A stretch of 64,000 bases of DNA, taken from positions 1,240,001 to 1,304,000 of the forward strand of contig NZ_AP029019.1 of NCBI RefSeq assembly GCF_037101375.1, given 5' to 3'. A program made the translations under genes and the position numbers. Source of the stretch: Acidovorax sp. DW039. GTDB lineage: Bacteria > Pseudomonadota > Gammaproteobacteria > Burkholderiales > Burkholderiaceae_C. The notes under the pieces were generated by a model. That model had not been told where the DNA came from and did not search any database. It saw only the letters and a program-made list of their open reading frames with translations. This document shows positions 43,288 to 52,259 of the stretch, in pieces (the first letter of the stretch is position 1; each line of letters begins with the position of its first letter).

Positions 43288-44721
43288 TTACTCTTGTCGC
43301 TCATCGGCGACATCGTCGGTGCCGCTTCCTTCGGCCTTGAACTGGCCGGGGGTGAGAGCGTGCTTTTGCAGCAGGCGGTAGAACTCGGTGCGGTTGCGCT
43401 GGGCCAGCCGGGCGGCGTCGGCCACATTGCCATCGGTCATCTTGAGCAGGCCCACCAGGTACTCGCGCTCAAACCGCTGGCGTGCCTCTGCAAAGCTGAG
43501 CACCTGGGTGGAAGGCGTGCGCAGCGCCCGCTGCACCAGTGTCAGGGGCACGAGGGGGGTTGTAGACAGGGCGCACACCTGTTCGACCACGTTGTAGAGC
43601 TGCCGCACGTTGCCAGGCCATGCAGCCGTGGTGAGGGCCTTGAGCGCCTCGGGCGCAAAGCCTGAGAGGCGCTTGTCGTATTTGTGGGCCAGCTTGTCCA
43701 GGAAGTGGTTGGCCAGCAGCGCAATGTCTTCCCGCCGCTCGGCCAGCGTGGGCAGCAGCAGCGTCACCACATTGAGCCGGTAATACAGGTCTTCGCGAAA
43801 TTGACCGGCCGCCATGGCCGCTTCCAGGTTGCGGTGCGTGGCGGAGATGATGCGCACGTTGATGGGAATGGACTGGCTGGACCCTACAGGCCGCACGGCA
43901 CGTTCCTGCAGCACGCGCAGCAGCTTGACCTGCAGGGCCGGTGGCATATCCCCAATCTCGTCCAGCAGCAGGGTGCCACCGTCTGCCGCCTGGAAAAGCC
44001 CCTTGTGGTTGCTGACGGCATCGGTAAACGCGCCTTTGACGTGGCCGAAAAGCTCGGACTCCAGCAAGGCCTCCGGGATGGCCCCACAGTTGACCGCCAC
44101 AAAAGGCCGCTGCGCACGGGGGCTGGCGCGATGGATCGCCTGGGCCAGCAGCTCCTTGCCCGAGCCGCTGTCGCCCAGCAGCAGCACGCTGGCGTCTGAC
44201 TGGGCCACCATGTACGCCTCGGCCAGCAGGTCGGTCATGCGCGTGGATCGGCTGACGATATCGGCCCGCCAGGCTTCGTTGGCATGGGCCTGGTGTACGG
44301 CTGGCGCGCTCAGGGCCAGCGCTTCGGCCACTTTCTCCAGCAGCTCCTTGCCGTCATAGGGCTTGGTCAGGTAAGTGAACACGCCGCGGGAGGTGGCCTC
44401 CACCGCGTCGGGAATGGTGCCGTGGGCCGTGAGCAGGATCACGGGCAGCGAAGGGTGGCGCGCATGCACCTCGTCGAACAACGCCAGACCGTCTTTGCCC
44501 GGCAGACGCACGTCGCTGAGCACCAGCTGGGGCCTGGCAATGTCCAGTTGGGCCAGGGCTGCCTCGGCAGAGCCCACGGCCACCACGTCATGCCCCGCAG
44601 CCTTCAGGCGCAGCGACAGCAGGCGCAGCATGTCCGCGTCGTCATCCACCACCAGGATGCGGTGCTGGGCAGGGCGGGAGGGCTGCGATGGGTTGTGGGG
44701 CGCGGTCATGGCACGGGGCAT
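43288..44721 (-). CDS. glrR: Sigma-54 response regulator, GlrR/QseF type
   Basis: 477 aa. Receiver (about 20-135) with Asp70 in VLSDVRLPG; AAA+ domain with Walker A GDSGSGKE, a GAFTDA at residues 230-235 where sigma-54 activators have GAFTGA, and Walker B TLLLDEIGDMP; C-terminal Fis-type helix DGNVADAARLAQRNRTEFYRLLQKH. Matches the enterobacterial GlrR/QseF layout closely, including the NRTEFY helix. Start ATG 44721 overlaps the qseG stop (TGATG). The GAFTDA substitution may weaken sigma-54 contact; see findings. Confidence 0.88.
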   Translation of the reverse strand: MPRAMTAPHNPSQPSRPAQHRILVVDDDADMLRLLSLRLKAAGHDVVAVGSAEAALAQLDIARPQLVLSDVRLPGKDGLALFDEVHARHPSLPVILLTAHGTIPDAVEATSRGVFTYLTKPYDGKELLEKVAEALALSAPAVHQAHANEAWRADIVSRSTRMTDLLAEAYMVAQSDASVLLLGDSGSGKELLAQAIHRASPRAQRPFVAVNCGAIPEALLESELFGHVKGAFTDAVSNHKGLFQAADGGTLLLDEIGDMPPALQVKLLRVLQERAVRPVGSSQSIPINVRIISATHRNLEAAMAAGQFREDLYYRLNVVTLLLPTLAERREDIALLANHFLDKLAHKYDKRLSGFAPEALKALTTAAWPGNVRQLYNVVEQVCALSTTPLVPLTLVQRALRTPSTQVLSFAEARQRFEREYLVGLLKMTDGNVADAARLAQRNRTEFYRLLQKHALTPGQFKAEGSGTDDVADERQE

Positions 44722-45410
44722 CAGGGTTTACCGGCGTTGGTGCTGCTGGCAGATCCGCTGGGTGAGGCGGGATTGCTGGCGGGGGCGACGGACGTGGGCG
44801 GACGCGTGGTCAGACTGCGTTCAATTGCGCGCATGGCTTCCAGCCGATCGCTCAGCTGGTCGTTGCGCCGCTGCGCATCGCGCAATTGCTGGGCTTGCCG
44901 CTCCAGCTGGTCTTCCAGCTTGCGCTGGTGTGTCAAACGTGCTTCCAGAAGGCGTGCCAAAGGGTGCAGGTCTTGGGCATCGGCATGGGCCAGTGCGCGC
45001 TGCACCAGGCCCAGGGCGCGGGCCGTGTCTGCAGGTTGCCGGGTCTGGATCAGCACCAGGGCCAGGCGCAGGTTGCGCCCGGGCTTGTTCTCGTCACCGT
45101 CAGACAAACGGGCCATCTCCCGCGCCAGGTCTACGGTGCTGGCCCGCTGCATGCGGTCGGCATAGTCCAGGAGCTCGCGCAGGCGGTCTTTGGGCGGCGT
45201 AGTGGGGCCAGCTTCTTCCGCCTGCGTGGGTTCAGGTTCGGCAGGCGCTGCCATCTGGGGCTCTTCCACGGGCGGGGGAGGTGCAGGCGTTTGCGTCTGC
45301 GGTGCGGTGGTGGCGCATCCTGCCAGCAAGGCCAAACACAGCGCGGCTGCCAGCACAGGGGTGCCATGCACGCGGGTGGGCATGCTCGGTGGGGTAAGGT
45401 CAGGATGCAT
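44721..45410 (-). CDS. qseG: QseG-like lipoprotein
   Basis: 229 aa. Signal ending LALLAGCATT with lipobox Cys, then a Pro/Glu-rich spacer and an alpha-helical coiled-coil-like domain (RKLEDQLERQAQQLRDAQRRNDQLSDRLEAMRAIE). Placed between kinase and regulator genes as in qseE-qseG-qseF. Start at ATG 45410 overlaps the kinase stop by 11 bp; ATG 45383 is an alternative that keeps a shorter signal. The symbol is from position and shape; sequence identity to enterobacterial QseG cannot be judged by eye. Confidence 0.72.
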   Translation of the reverse strand: MHPDLTPPSMPTRVHGTPVLAAALCLALLAGCATTAPQTQTPAPPPPVEEPQMAAPAEPEPTQAEEAGPTTPPKDRLRELLDYADRMQRASTVDLAREMARLSDGDENKPGRNLRLALVLIQTRQPADTARALGLVQRALAHADAQDLHPLARLLEARLTHQRKLEDQLERQAQQLRDAQRRNDQLSDRLEAMRAIERSLTTRPPTSVAPASNPASPSGSASSTNAGKP

Positions 45411-46905
45411 CAGGTAATTCAATCCGGAAAAAGGAGCGGGGCGGTGCATCCAGCAGTTGCACCCTGCCCCCGTGGGCGTGGATGTATTCCTGCACGATAG
45501 ACAGACCAATGCCCGTGCCGCGCACGGCGTTCTCGGGCTGGCGCTCGCCGCGGTAGAAGGGCTCAAACACATGGGCGCGGTCTGCAGGGGCTACGCCCGG
45601 ACCCTGGTCGGTGACATCGATCCGCACCATACCTGCCGCACGCGATACAGACAGCCGGACGGTACCTTGCTCCGGCGAGAAGCGGATGGCGTTGGAGAGC
45701 AGGTTGCCCATGGCCGAGGCGATTTTTTCGGGGTCCAGCAAGAGCACGGTGGGCTCACCTTCCACCTCCACACGCATCCCCTTGGCCTGCCACTGCAGGC
45801 GCTGGTTGTCCGCCAGGTCTTCCAGCAGGCCGATCAGTTCGGTCTCGCGCCGTTGCAGTTGCCGTGCCTCAAAGGCTGCGGCGTTAAAGCGCAGCAAGGC
45901 TTCAATTTCGCTTTGCAGCACCAGCGTGTTTTGCAGCAGGATCTGGGTGACTTCCTTCTGCCCTTCGGTCAACGCCCCGGTCACTTCGTCCTGCAGCAGG
46001 GCCACGCCTTCACGCAGCGAAGCCAGCGGGGTCTTGAGTTCGTGGGATACGTGGCGCAGAAAGCGGGCTTTGTCGGCATCAAGTTCCAGCAGGCGCAGGC
46101 GCAGCCACTCCAGTTGCAGCCCCACCCGGCGTACGTCTGCGGGGCCGCTGATGACCACGGGGCGCTCCAGCTGGTTTTCTCCCAGGCGGCGAATGGCACG
46201 CTCCAGTCGCTTGAACGGACGTGCCAGCCAGATGCCCAGCGACAAGGCCAGCACCAGGCCCAGCACGATGGCTCCGACAAGCTGGTGCGTCACGCCCTGC
46301 CGGCTGGCGTCCACCATGGCCTGCAACTCGCGGCTCTTGCGCTCGTTGAGTTGCTGCACGGCCTGCGTAATGGCCGCGTGCAGGCTGTCCAGCGCCACAA
46401 ATTCTTCGACCACGCTGCGCTCATTTTCAAGCGAAGGGCCGGGCGCTGCTCGCAGCAGGGTGTGTACCGTTTTCATGTGGCCCTGCCACTGCTGCGCCAG
46501 GTCTTGCGGCAGGCCTGCCTGCGTCAACTGCTCCAGCAGGCGTGCTGCATCGGCCGCCATGTCGTCAAAGCCCTGGCGCAGCTGTGCATCGCCCAGCACC
46601 AGCGACTGGCGTGCCAGCCGCTCCAGGGCCTGGCCGCGCTGGTTCAGCGTTTGCGCTGTCACGCTCAGGGCGGCTGCCTGGGCTGCGCTGGCCTGGCTTT
46701 GCCCGATCAGGGATTCCAGCATGAAGACTGCGCGCAAGGCACTGGTGCCCAGCAAGCCCGCAATCAGCAAAAAGGCCAGCAACAGCAGTTGCTGGAACGA
46801 GGGGCCATTCTGGCGCGGCTTGCCGGATGCAGGGCCTGGGCTGGGCACGCCCGCGGCGTCTGGCGCGTGCGCTGGGGTGGCAGGGCTTGGAGCAGGGGCT
46901 GCCAT
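45400..46905 (-). CDS. glrK: Sensor histidine kinase, GlrK/QseE type
   Basis: 501 aa. Two membrane helices (about 38-58 and 208-228) enclosing a periplasmic helical sensor of roughly 150 residues, HAMP (about 230-280), HisKA with His in RHVSHELKTPLASLREG, and HATPase with GNLLSNAIRF, DQGPGV and GTGIGLSIVQEYI. First gene of the kinase-lipoprotein-regulator unit. The N-terminal Pro/Ala-rich 34 residues are poorly constrained; the start could be slightly later. Confidence 0.86.
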   Translation of the reverse strand: MAAPAPSPATPAHAPDAAGVPSPGPASGKPRQNGPSFQQLLLLAFLLIAGLLGTSALRAVFMLESLIGQSQASAAQAAALSVTAQTLNQRGQALERLARQSLVLGDAQLRQGFDDMAADAARLLEQLTQAGLPQDLAQQWQGHMKTVHTLLRAAPGPSLENERSVVEEFVALDSLHAAITQAVQQLNERKSRELQAMVDASRQGVTHQLVGAIVLGLVLALSLGIWLARPFKRLERAIRRLGENQLERPVVISGPADVRRVGLQLEWLRLRLLELDADKARFLRHVSHELKTPLASLREGVALLQDEVTGALTEGQKEVTQILLQNTLVLQSEIEALLRFNAAAFEARQLQRRETELIGLLEDLADNQRLQWQAKGMRVEVEGEPTVLLLDPEKIASAMGNLLSNAIRFSPEQGTVRLSVSRAAGMVRIDVTDQGPGVAPADRAHVFEPFYRGERQPENAVRGTGIGLSIVQEYIHAHGGRVQLLDAPPRSFFRIELPDAS

Positions 46906-46953
46906 GGGGCCTTGGGTGCAGTAGCGAGCAGCGACTAGCGGGCTGTGCCTTCG

Positions 46954-48300
46954 TCAGGCCGCCAGCGGGGCGTCCTCACGCACCAGCACCTCGCCGCGCA
47001 GGGTGTATGCCTTGGCTTCGGTGATCTTCACGTCCACCATCTGCCCCACCAGCCGCGCCTGGCCCGCAAAGTTGACCACGCGGTTGCACTCGGTGCGGCC
47101 CATCAGCTCGTGGGTGTCGCGCTTGGAAGTGCCTTCGACCAGGATGCGCTGTACCGTACCCACCCGGCTCTCGCTGATGGACTTGATGTTGGCGTTGATG
47201 ACCCCTTGCAGGTGCTGCAGGCGGCGCAGCTTCACGTCGTGTGGCGTGTCGTCGTGCAGGCTCGCGGCCGGTGTGCCGGGGCGTGGGCTGAAGATGAAGC
47301 TGAAGCTGTTGTCAAAGTGGATATCGTCGATGAGCTTCATCATCTTGTTGAAGTCATCTTCCGTCTCGCCTGGGAAGCCCACGATGAAGTCGCTGCTCAT
47401 CGCCAGATCAGGGCGGATGGCGCGCAGCTTGCGGATGGTACTTTTGTATTCCATGGCCGTGTAGCCACGCTTCATGGCCATCAGGATGCGGTCGCTGCCG
47501 TGTTGCACCGGCAGGTGCAGGTGGCTCACCAGCTTGGGCAGCTTGGCATAAGCCTCGATCAGCCGGGGTGTGAACTCGTTGGGGTGGCTGGTGGTGTAGC
47601 GAATGCGTTCAATGCCCGGAATATCTGCCACGTACTCCAGCAGCAGGGCAAAGTCGGCCACCTCTGCCGTGCCGCCCATCTTGCCCAGGTAAGCATTCAC
47701 GTTCTGGCCCAGCAGCGTCACTTCCTTCACGCCCTGGTCGGCCAGGCCCGCCACTTCCACCAGCACGTCGTCAAACGGGCGGCTCACTTCTTCACCGCGC
47801 GTGTAGGGCACCACGCAGTAGCTGCAGTATTTGCTGCAGCCTTCCATGATGGAGACAAAGGCCGAGGCGCCCTCGACACGGGCGGGCGGAAGGTGGTCAA
47901 ACTTCTCGATTTCGGGGAAGCTGATGTCCACCTGGGGGCGGTCCTGACGCTCGCGCTGGCTCAGCAGTTCGGGCAGGCGGTGCAGTGTCTGCGGGCCGAA
48001 CACCACGTCCACAAACGGGGCGCGCTTGATGATCTCCGCGCCTTCCTGGCTGGCCACGCAGCCACCCACACCAATCTTCACGCCGCGTGCCTTCAGGTGC
48101 TTGATGCGACCCAGGTCGCTGAAGACTTTCTCTTGCGCCTTTTCGCGCACCGAGCAGGTGTTGAAGAGGATGAGGTCCGCTTCGTCCACGTTCTGCGTGG
48201 GCTCGTAGCCTTGGGCGGCATTGAGAACGTCGGCCATCTTGTCCGAGTCGTACTCGTTCATCTGGCAGCCGAAGGTTTTGATAAAGACTTTTTTGGCCAT
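46954..48300 (-). CDS. miaB: tRNA-2-methylthio-N6-dimethylallyladenosine synthase MiaB
   Basis: 448 aa radical-SAM methylthiotransferase acting on A37 of tRNAs. N-terminal UPF0004 domain with Cys12, Cys49 and Cys81 for the auxiliary Fe-S cluster; radical-SAM motif CSKYCSYC (Cys155, 159, 162); C-terminal TRAM domain. Typical MiaB start [19 protein letters not shown]. It follows the kinase gene cluster on the same strand but is separated by 48 bp from glrK downstream, so some coupling is possible. Confidence 0.95.
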   Translation of the reverse strand: MAKKVFIKTFGCQMNEYDSDKMADVLNAAQGYEPTQNVDEADLILFNTCSVREKAQEKVFSDLGRIKHLKARGVKIGVGGCVASQEGAEIIKRAPFVDVVFGPQTLHRLPELLSQRERQDRPQVDISFPEIEKFDHLPPARVEGASAFVSIMEGCSKYCSYCVVPYTRGEEVSRPFDDVLVEVAGLADQGVKEVTLLGQNVNAYLGKMGGTAEVADFALLLEYVADIPGIERIRYTTSHPNEFTPRLIEAYAKLPKLVSHLHLPVQHGSDRILMAMKRGYTAMEYKSTIRKLRAIRPDLAMSSDFIVGFPGETEDDFNKMMKLIDDIHFDNSFSFIFSPRPGTPAASLHDDTPHDVKLRRLQHLQGVINANIKSISESRVGTVQRILVEGTSKRDTHELMGRTECNRVVNFAGQARLVGQMVDVKITEAKAYTLRGEVLVREDAPLAA

Positions 48301-48395
48301 GGGAAATCCGCAAATAGCAAACAGGCCCGCCGCCTGTGGGGCGCGGACTGTGGGGGGGGACTGGGCCCGGACGCAGTGCCGGGCTGCAGGCAGCG

Positions 48396-48878
48396 TTACT
48401 TCAGAACGTTGCCGGTGGATACGTTGCCGTTGGAAACGTTGATGTTGGTGAGCACTGTGTCGCTGCCCTTGAAGGGCTTGGCCGCCTCGGCCTCGCTCAG
48501 AATCCAGGCCGACAGCAGCATCCCGGTGCTGGCTTCAAGTACGTAGTTGACCTTGTAGGTCTGCCCGATCACGGTGTGGCGTTGCACCAGCGAGTTCTGT
48601 GGGCTGAACAGGCGCATGCCCGGGGCCATGCGGACGTCCTTGTTGTCGAGCTTGGCTTCCTGCACGCTGTTGATGGTGAGCGTGCCTCGCACGGCATTCT
48701 CGGGAAAATTGCGCACGTTACCCAGCGGGCTGACCACCTGGGCCTGGGCTGGCTGCAGCGCGAGCAGGCCCGCAGTGCCGAGCGCTGAGCAAAGCAGCAA
48801 GTTGCGCAGCGTGTGTCGTGCCGGGCGGGCAATGGGGAGTGTGGTGTGGGTCGTGGGGCAGCAATTCATGGTGTACAT
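48396..48878 (-). CDS. Secreted protein of unknown function
   Basis: 160 aa. Long, basic N-terminus, hydrophobic about 27-40, then QPAQA/Q cleavage site. The mature part ([48 protein letters not shown]) looks like a small beta-rich domain: it reads well as a beta-barrel or sandwich but I know no family. Start could be ATG 48878 or 48869. Ends with a run of NV/SN repeats. No operon partner is clear. Confidence 0.62.
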   Translation of the reverse strand: MYTMNCCPTTHTTLPIARPARHTLRNLLLCSALGTAGLLALQPAQAQVVSPLGNVRNFPENAVRGTLTINSVQEAKLDNKDVRMAPGMRLFSPQNSLVQRHTVIGQTYKVNYVLEASTGMLLSAWILSEAEAAKPFKGSDTVLTNINVSNGNVSTGNVLK

Positions 48879-48928
48879 CCAGGGGCTGGGCGGCTGATTT
48901 TACGTGGAGCCAGTGAAAGAGGCTCCAA

Positions 48929-49037
48929 GAGCGGCTGAAACAACTCAGCGAAGCGGCTCTGGCTAGGCGTTCCGTCGCAGGCAGTACAAGCAGTACGACA
49001 AGACGGAACAACGACGCCAGGGGGGTGTCAGCCGATC
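48929..49037. repeat. 109-bp inverted-repeat element, copy 2 (inverted orientation)
   Basis: Reverse complement matches 718-829 over its full length: CTGACAC at one end, GTTGTTCCGTCTTGTCGTAC and GCGACGGAACGC in the middle, and TTCGCTG...CAGCCGCTC at the other. The far end is shared with the stop codon of the TRIC gene at 49037. Confidence 0.7.
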
Positions 49038-49678
49038 TAAACCCGCCAGGCAGGCAGTTGCCAGTTGCGCCACAACGCCAGGCCCCTCAGCCCGGCCGTC
49101 ACCACCACGCAGGCCAGCAGGGGGCTGACGGCCGTGCCCTCAATCTGCCGCAGAGCCATGTCGGCCCAGCCGCCTGCAAAGGCGCACAGCGCGTAGGGGC
49201 GATGGTCGCTGAAGGCCTGCGGTACCTCGTTGCACAGCACATCGCGCAGCACGCCGCCAAACACCCCGGTGGTCACGCCCATCATCACGGCAATCAGCGG
49301 TGGCATGCCCACGGCGGCGGCAATGTCTACCCCTACCGCAGCGAACAGGCCCAAGCCGATGGCGTCGGGCAGCAGCATGGCGCGCTCGGTGGGCTCAAAG
49401 TGGCGCTGGCGCATGAACAGCATGGCGGCCACGCTCAGCGCCAGGATGCCCCAGACAAATTCGGTATGGCGCACCCAGAAAAACGGGCGCTGGTCCAGCA
49501 ACAGGTCGCGCAGCGTGCCCCCGCCAAAGGCCGACACAAACGCCACCACGCACACGCCCACAGCGTCAAAGCGCTTGCGCGCTGCCATCATCACGCCCGA
49601 CAGGGCAAAGGCCACGGTGGCGGCTACTTCCAGCGCCAAGCGCAGCAGTTCAATCCAGGGGGTCACAGTCCATTGCAT
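49037..49678 (-). CDS. TRIC-type cation channel family membrane protein (UPF0126)
   Basis: 213 aa with seven predicted helices in two similar halves, each with a Gly-rich motif: FVSAFGGGTLRDLLLDQRPFFW and GVTTGVFGGVLRDVLCNEVPQ. That repeated GGGxxRD pattern is the hallmark of bacterial TRIC channels (YadS/YicG). Probably a K+ or other monovalent cation channel. Start ATG 49678 gives MQWTVTPWIELLR; the frame is longer but lacks conserved residues. Confidence 0.9.
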   Translation of the reverse strand: MQWTVTPWIELLRLALEVAATVAFALSGVMMAARKRFDAVGVCVVAFVSAFGGGTLRDLLLDQRPFFWVRHTEFVWGILALSVAAMLFMRQRHFEPTERAMLLPDAIGLGLFAAVGVDIAAAVGMPPLIAVMMGVTTGVFGGVLRDVLCNEVPQAFSDHRPYALCAFAGGWADMALRQIEGTAVSPLLACVVVTAGLRGLALWRNWQLPAWRV

Positions 49679-49718
49679 GCCCGCGATTGTGCCGGGCTTG
49701 GGTGTGGAGAATCTGTTT

Positions 49719-49770
49719 GCTATTGAAAATGTAGCTGCTTGCGCTCTGTCCTCAGGCGCTAGAGGCCGAT
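49719..49770. repeat. Comamonadaceae-type short intergenic repeat
   Basis: TATTGAAAATGTAGCTGCTTGCGCT...AGGCGCTAG, immediately after the DUF3325-like stop codon. Partial hairpin; same family as 38066-38128. Confidence 0.5.
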
Positions 49771-50121
49771 TTAATGTATGCCCTGAGTGAGGGTCGCAGC
49801 CAGAGTCACCGCGCAACCGCCCATGCCCAGCCAGCCCAGGCGCAAGGCCCAGCGTTGGGTGCGTGCAGGCCACTGGTTCATGGCCTGTACCAGGGCGGCA
49901 CCCAGCAGCATCCATGCGGCGGCGATCAGCGTGATGCCCGTCACCCAGGGCCCGGTGAGCCAGGCGGTGCAGGCCTGCAGCAACAGGGTGGCGGGCAAGA
50001 GTGCCTTGGCCCGGCGGCTGGTGCTCGGCTCGCCCCAGGCGCGGGTGTGGGTGCTGCGGGCCCAGGTGGTCAGCCCCAGCAGGGAGGCCAGGGCAATGCT
50101 CAGGTAGGCAAGGTCGTCCAT
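49771..50121 (-). CDS. DUF3325-like membrane protein of iron-uptake operon
   Basis: 116 aa, four hydrophobic segments: start MDDLAYLSIALASLLGL, then LLPATLLLQACTAWL, ITLIAAAWMLLGAALV and LGWLGMGGCAVTLAAT. It is the last gene after the TonB receptor, PepSY and a large membrane protein, the place where DUF3325 genes occur in related genomes. ATG 50121 is 2 bases after the upstream stop. Function of the family unknown. Confidence 0.75.
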   Translation of the reverse strand: MDDLAYLSIALASLLGLTTWARSTHTRAWGEPSTSRRAKALLPATLLLQACTAWLTGPWVTGITLIAAAWMLLGAALVQAMNQWPARTQRWALRLGWLGMGGCAVTLAATLTQGIH

Positions 50122-50123
50122 GG

Positions 50124-51005
50124 TCAGGCGGCGCTTTGAGGGGTGGAGCGAGCGGGTGTGCCTGTGGATGCGGTCTGGTGCTCGGCCTTGGCCTGCGTTG
50201 CGCGCAAACGCAGGCGCTGGCGCAGTGCCCAGGCGGGTTGCCACAAGCACAGTGCGGCAGCCACTGGCCATTGGGGCAGCCCGGACTTGAATGCCAGGCC
50301 AATGTAGGCCACGCCTGCCAGCAACCACAGCGCAGCTGCCCACCGCCCCCACCAGTGGCGCAGGGTGGCCGCAGGCAGTGCCAGAAAGAATGCGACCAGC
50401 AAGCCCGCCATGCCTGACGGACGAGCTATCCCGGAACCCACGACATGGGCCAGGCGGAACGATTCGATGCCCAGCGCCGCCACCACCACGAACGGCCAAT
50501 GGGGCCAGCGCATCCACTGAGCCAGGTGGTGCAAGGGGGCAATCCGGTGCCAGAGGGGGCGATGTGCCGCTGTTTCGGCGGTGAGGGCCTGTGCAGGTGG
50601 TGCGGCGCGGGGTGCGCGTTGCACTGGTCTGGGCACTTTGACCTGCACTCGCGCCGGTGCAATCGCCAAGCCCATTGCCACGCAACCGAATGCGCAGGCC
50701 AGCAAACCACCCAACATGCTGCCGCCCAAGGCCGCCCCCAGTGGCAGCGCAGCCAGCCCCAGGGCGAGCAGCATGGCGCCTGCGGCCCACAAGGCCATTC
50801 GCCATAGTGCGACGGGCTGCAACGCAGCCGCCAGGGCAGACACCACGAGCCAGAAACCGATCAGCGCCCATACCGTCCACACCGGGCGCTGTGCCAACGC
50901 TGCCCAATGGGCTGGGGTGGGGGCGAGATGCAGGGCCATGGATGCCGCCAGTGCCAGGGGCACGAAGGCATGCAGGGCGAGGTAAAAGCGGATGGATCGT
51001 TTCAC
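50124..51005 (-). CDS. Multi-pass membrane protein of iron-uptake operon
   Basis: About 293 aa; at least seven hydrophobic segments with a basic, Pro/Ala-rich loop (about residues 125-150) in the middle. No recognisable catalytic motif. The frame can start at TTG 51011 or GTG 51005; GTG gives MKRSIRFYLALH, a natural membrane start. Sits between the PepSY and DUF3325 genes, all within 40 bp. Homologues in that position are annotated as iron-uptake membrane proteins; the biochemical role is unknown. Confidence 0.72.
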   Translation of the reverse strand: MKRSIRFYLALHAFVPLALAASMALHLAPTPAHWAALAQRPVWTVWALIGFWLVVSALAAALQPVALWRMALWAAGAMLLALGLAALPLGAALGGSMLGGLLACAFGCVAMGLAIAPARVQVKVPRPVQRAPRAAPPAQALTAETAAHRPLWHRIAPLHHLAQWMRWPHWPFVVVAALGIESFRLAHVVGSGIARPSGMAGLLVAFFLALPAATLRHWWGRWAAALWLLAGVAYIGLAFKSGLPQWPVAAALCLWQPAWALRQRLRLRATQAKAEHQTASTGTPARSTPQSAA

Positions 51006-51044
51006 GGGCAAGGGCGTGTCTTGGCAGTTGCGCTTGGCGGTGGG

Positions 51045-52193
51045 TTAGTGCGCCGGGGCAGAGTGAGTGGATGCGCCAGGGATCGGAGCCTGCGCAGACT
51101 CCCGTTGGCGCTGCTTGCGCGAGTCCAGCCAGATCAGCGTGCCGGAGATGGAAAGAAAGGCGGGCGTCATGCCCAGCACAAAGTACAGCCACTTCAGTGC
51201 CAGCCCGCCAAAGTCGCCAAAGTGCAGCGGCTCCATCAGGCCATTGAACTGTGACCAGAAGCCTTGCTTGCGCGGGTCGTGCACGCGGGTCAGCACACCC
51301 GTGGCCGCGTTGGCTTCCACCCGCGTGGTGCTCAGCAGGTGCCCGTCCAGGTTGCCGGTGAAAGAGACTTTGGCCTGGGAAGTGCCCCAGCGCTGCAGCG
51401 ACACAAAGCGTGTCTGCAGGCCGGGCACCGCCTGCACGGCAGCGGCATGCAAGCCATCCAGCGACTGCATGGTGGCGGGCGATGTGTCGGACTTGCCTGC
51501 GGTTTTGGTCGCTGCATTGGCGCCGGTAGTTGTGGTGGCGAACAGAAAGCTCTGCTCAAACAGCGTTGCCAGACCCATCCAGGCCCCGGTGCCCGCAATC
51601 AGGATGTGAAAGCCCAGGCCCCAGATGCCGATGCACTTGTGCAGGTCCGACATCACCACCCGCAGGCTGCGCCCCCAGCGCTGGGTGAAGAGTTCTGCCA
51701 GGATTTTGCGGTGGATGACGATGCCGGTGCCGATGAGCACCAGCATGGCAACGCCGAGAAAGCCCACGATCCACCGGGGCCCAAAAAACAGGAACACATG
51801 CAGCATGCGCAGGTACTGGCCGAGCTGGCTGTCCACCGGGCCCACCACGGCCCCGGTGTCCGAGCGCAGTGCGATCTTGGTGCGTTCACTGGCGGGCGCG
51901 CCGGGCTCCCGCACAAAGGCAAAGTAGTTGGGGTTGATCGGGTCCGGCAGCGCAATCGTCTCGACGACCGACTGGGGGTAGCGGGCCTGCAGGCTTGCCA
52001 GCACGGTGTCCAGCGGTGCGGGTGGCTCAGCCCTGGGCAATTGGGCCAGCGATGGGTTGGCCCACAAGTCGATCTCGTTTTTGAACACCACCACCGCACC
52101 CGAGAAGCACACGATGAACAGCAGCAGCCCTGTGACGATGCCTGCCCAGGAGTGCAGGACAAAGAGGCGGTGAAGGGTGCGCTGGCTGGGCAT
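51045..52193 (-). CDS. PepSY-associated inner-membrane protein
   Basis: 382 aa. PepSY_TM family: start RTLHRLFVLHSWAGIVTGLLLFIVCFSG is the first helix with the conserved HxWxG, then an extracytoplasmic PepSY region, two middle helices (FFGPRWIVGFLGVAMLVLIGTGIVIHRKI; LHKCIGIWGLGFHILIAGTGA) and a C-terminal helix. Such proteins pair with siderophore receptors and may reduce or release ferric iron. 66 bp after the receptor stop. Confidence 0.88.
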   Translation of the reverse strand: MPSQRTLHRLFVLHSWAGIVTGLLLFIVCFSGAVVVFKNEIDLWANPSLAQLPRAEPPAPLDTVLASLQARYPQSVVETIALPDPINPNYFAFVREPGAPASERTKIALRSDTGAVVGPVDSQLGQYLRMLHVFLFFGPRWIVGFLGVAMLVLIGTGIVIHRKILAELFTQRWGRSLRVVMSDLHKCIGIWGLGFHILIAGTGAWMGLATLFEQSFLFATTTTGANAATKTAGKSDTSPATMQSLDGLHAAAVQAVPGLQTRFVSLQRWGTSQAKVSFTGNLDGHLLSTTRVEANAATGVLTRVHDPRKQGFWSQFNGLMEPLHFGDFGGLALKWLYFVLGMTPAFLSISGTLIWLDSRKQRQRESAQAPIPGASTHSAPAH

Positions 52194-52259
52194 GTGTGGC
52201 TGGCGGTGGTGAGATGAGCGCGGGTGCGCGGGTGCGCATGGGAGCGTGTGGGCGGGAGG

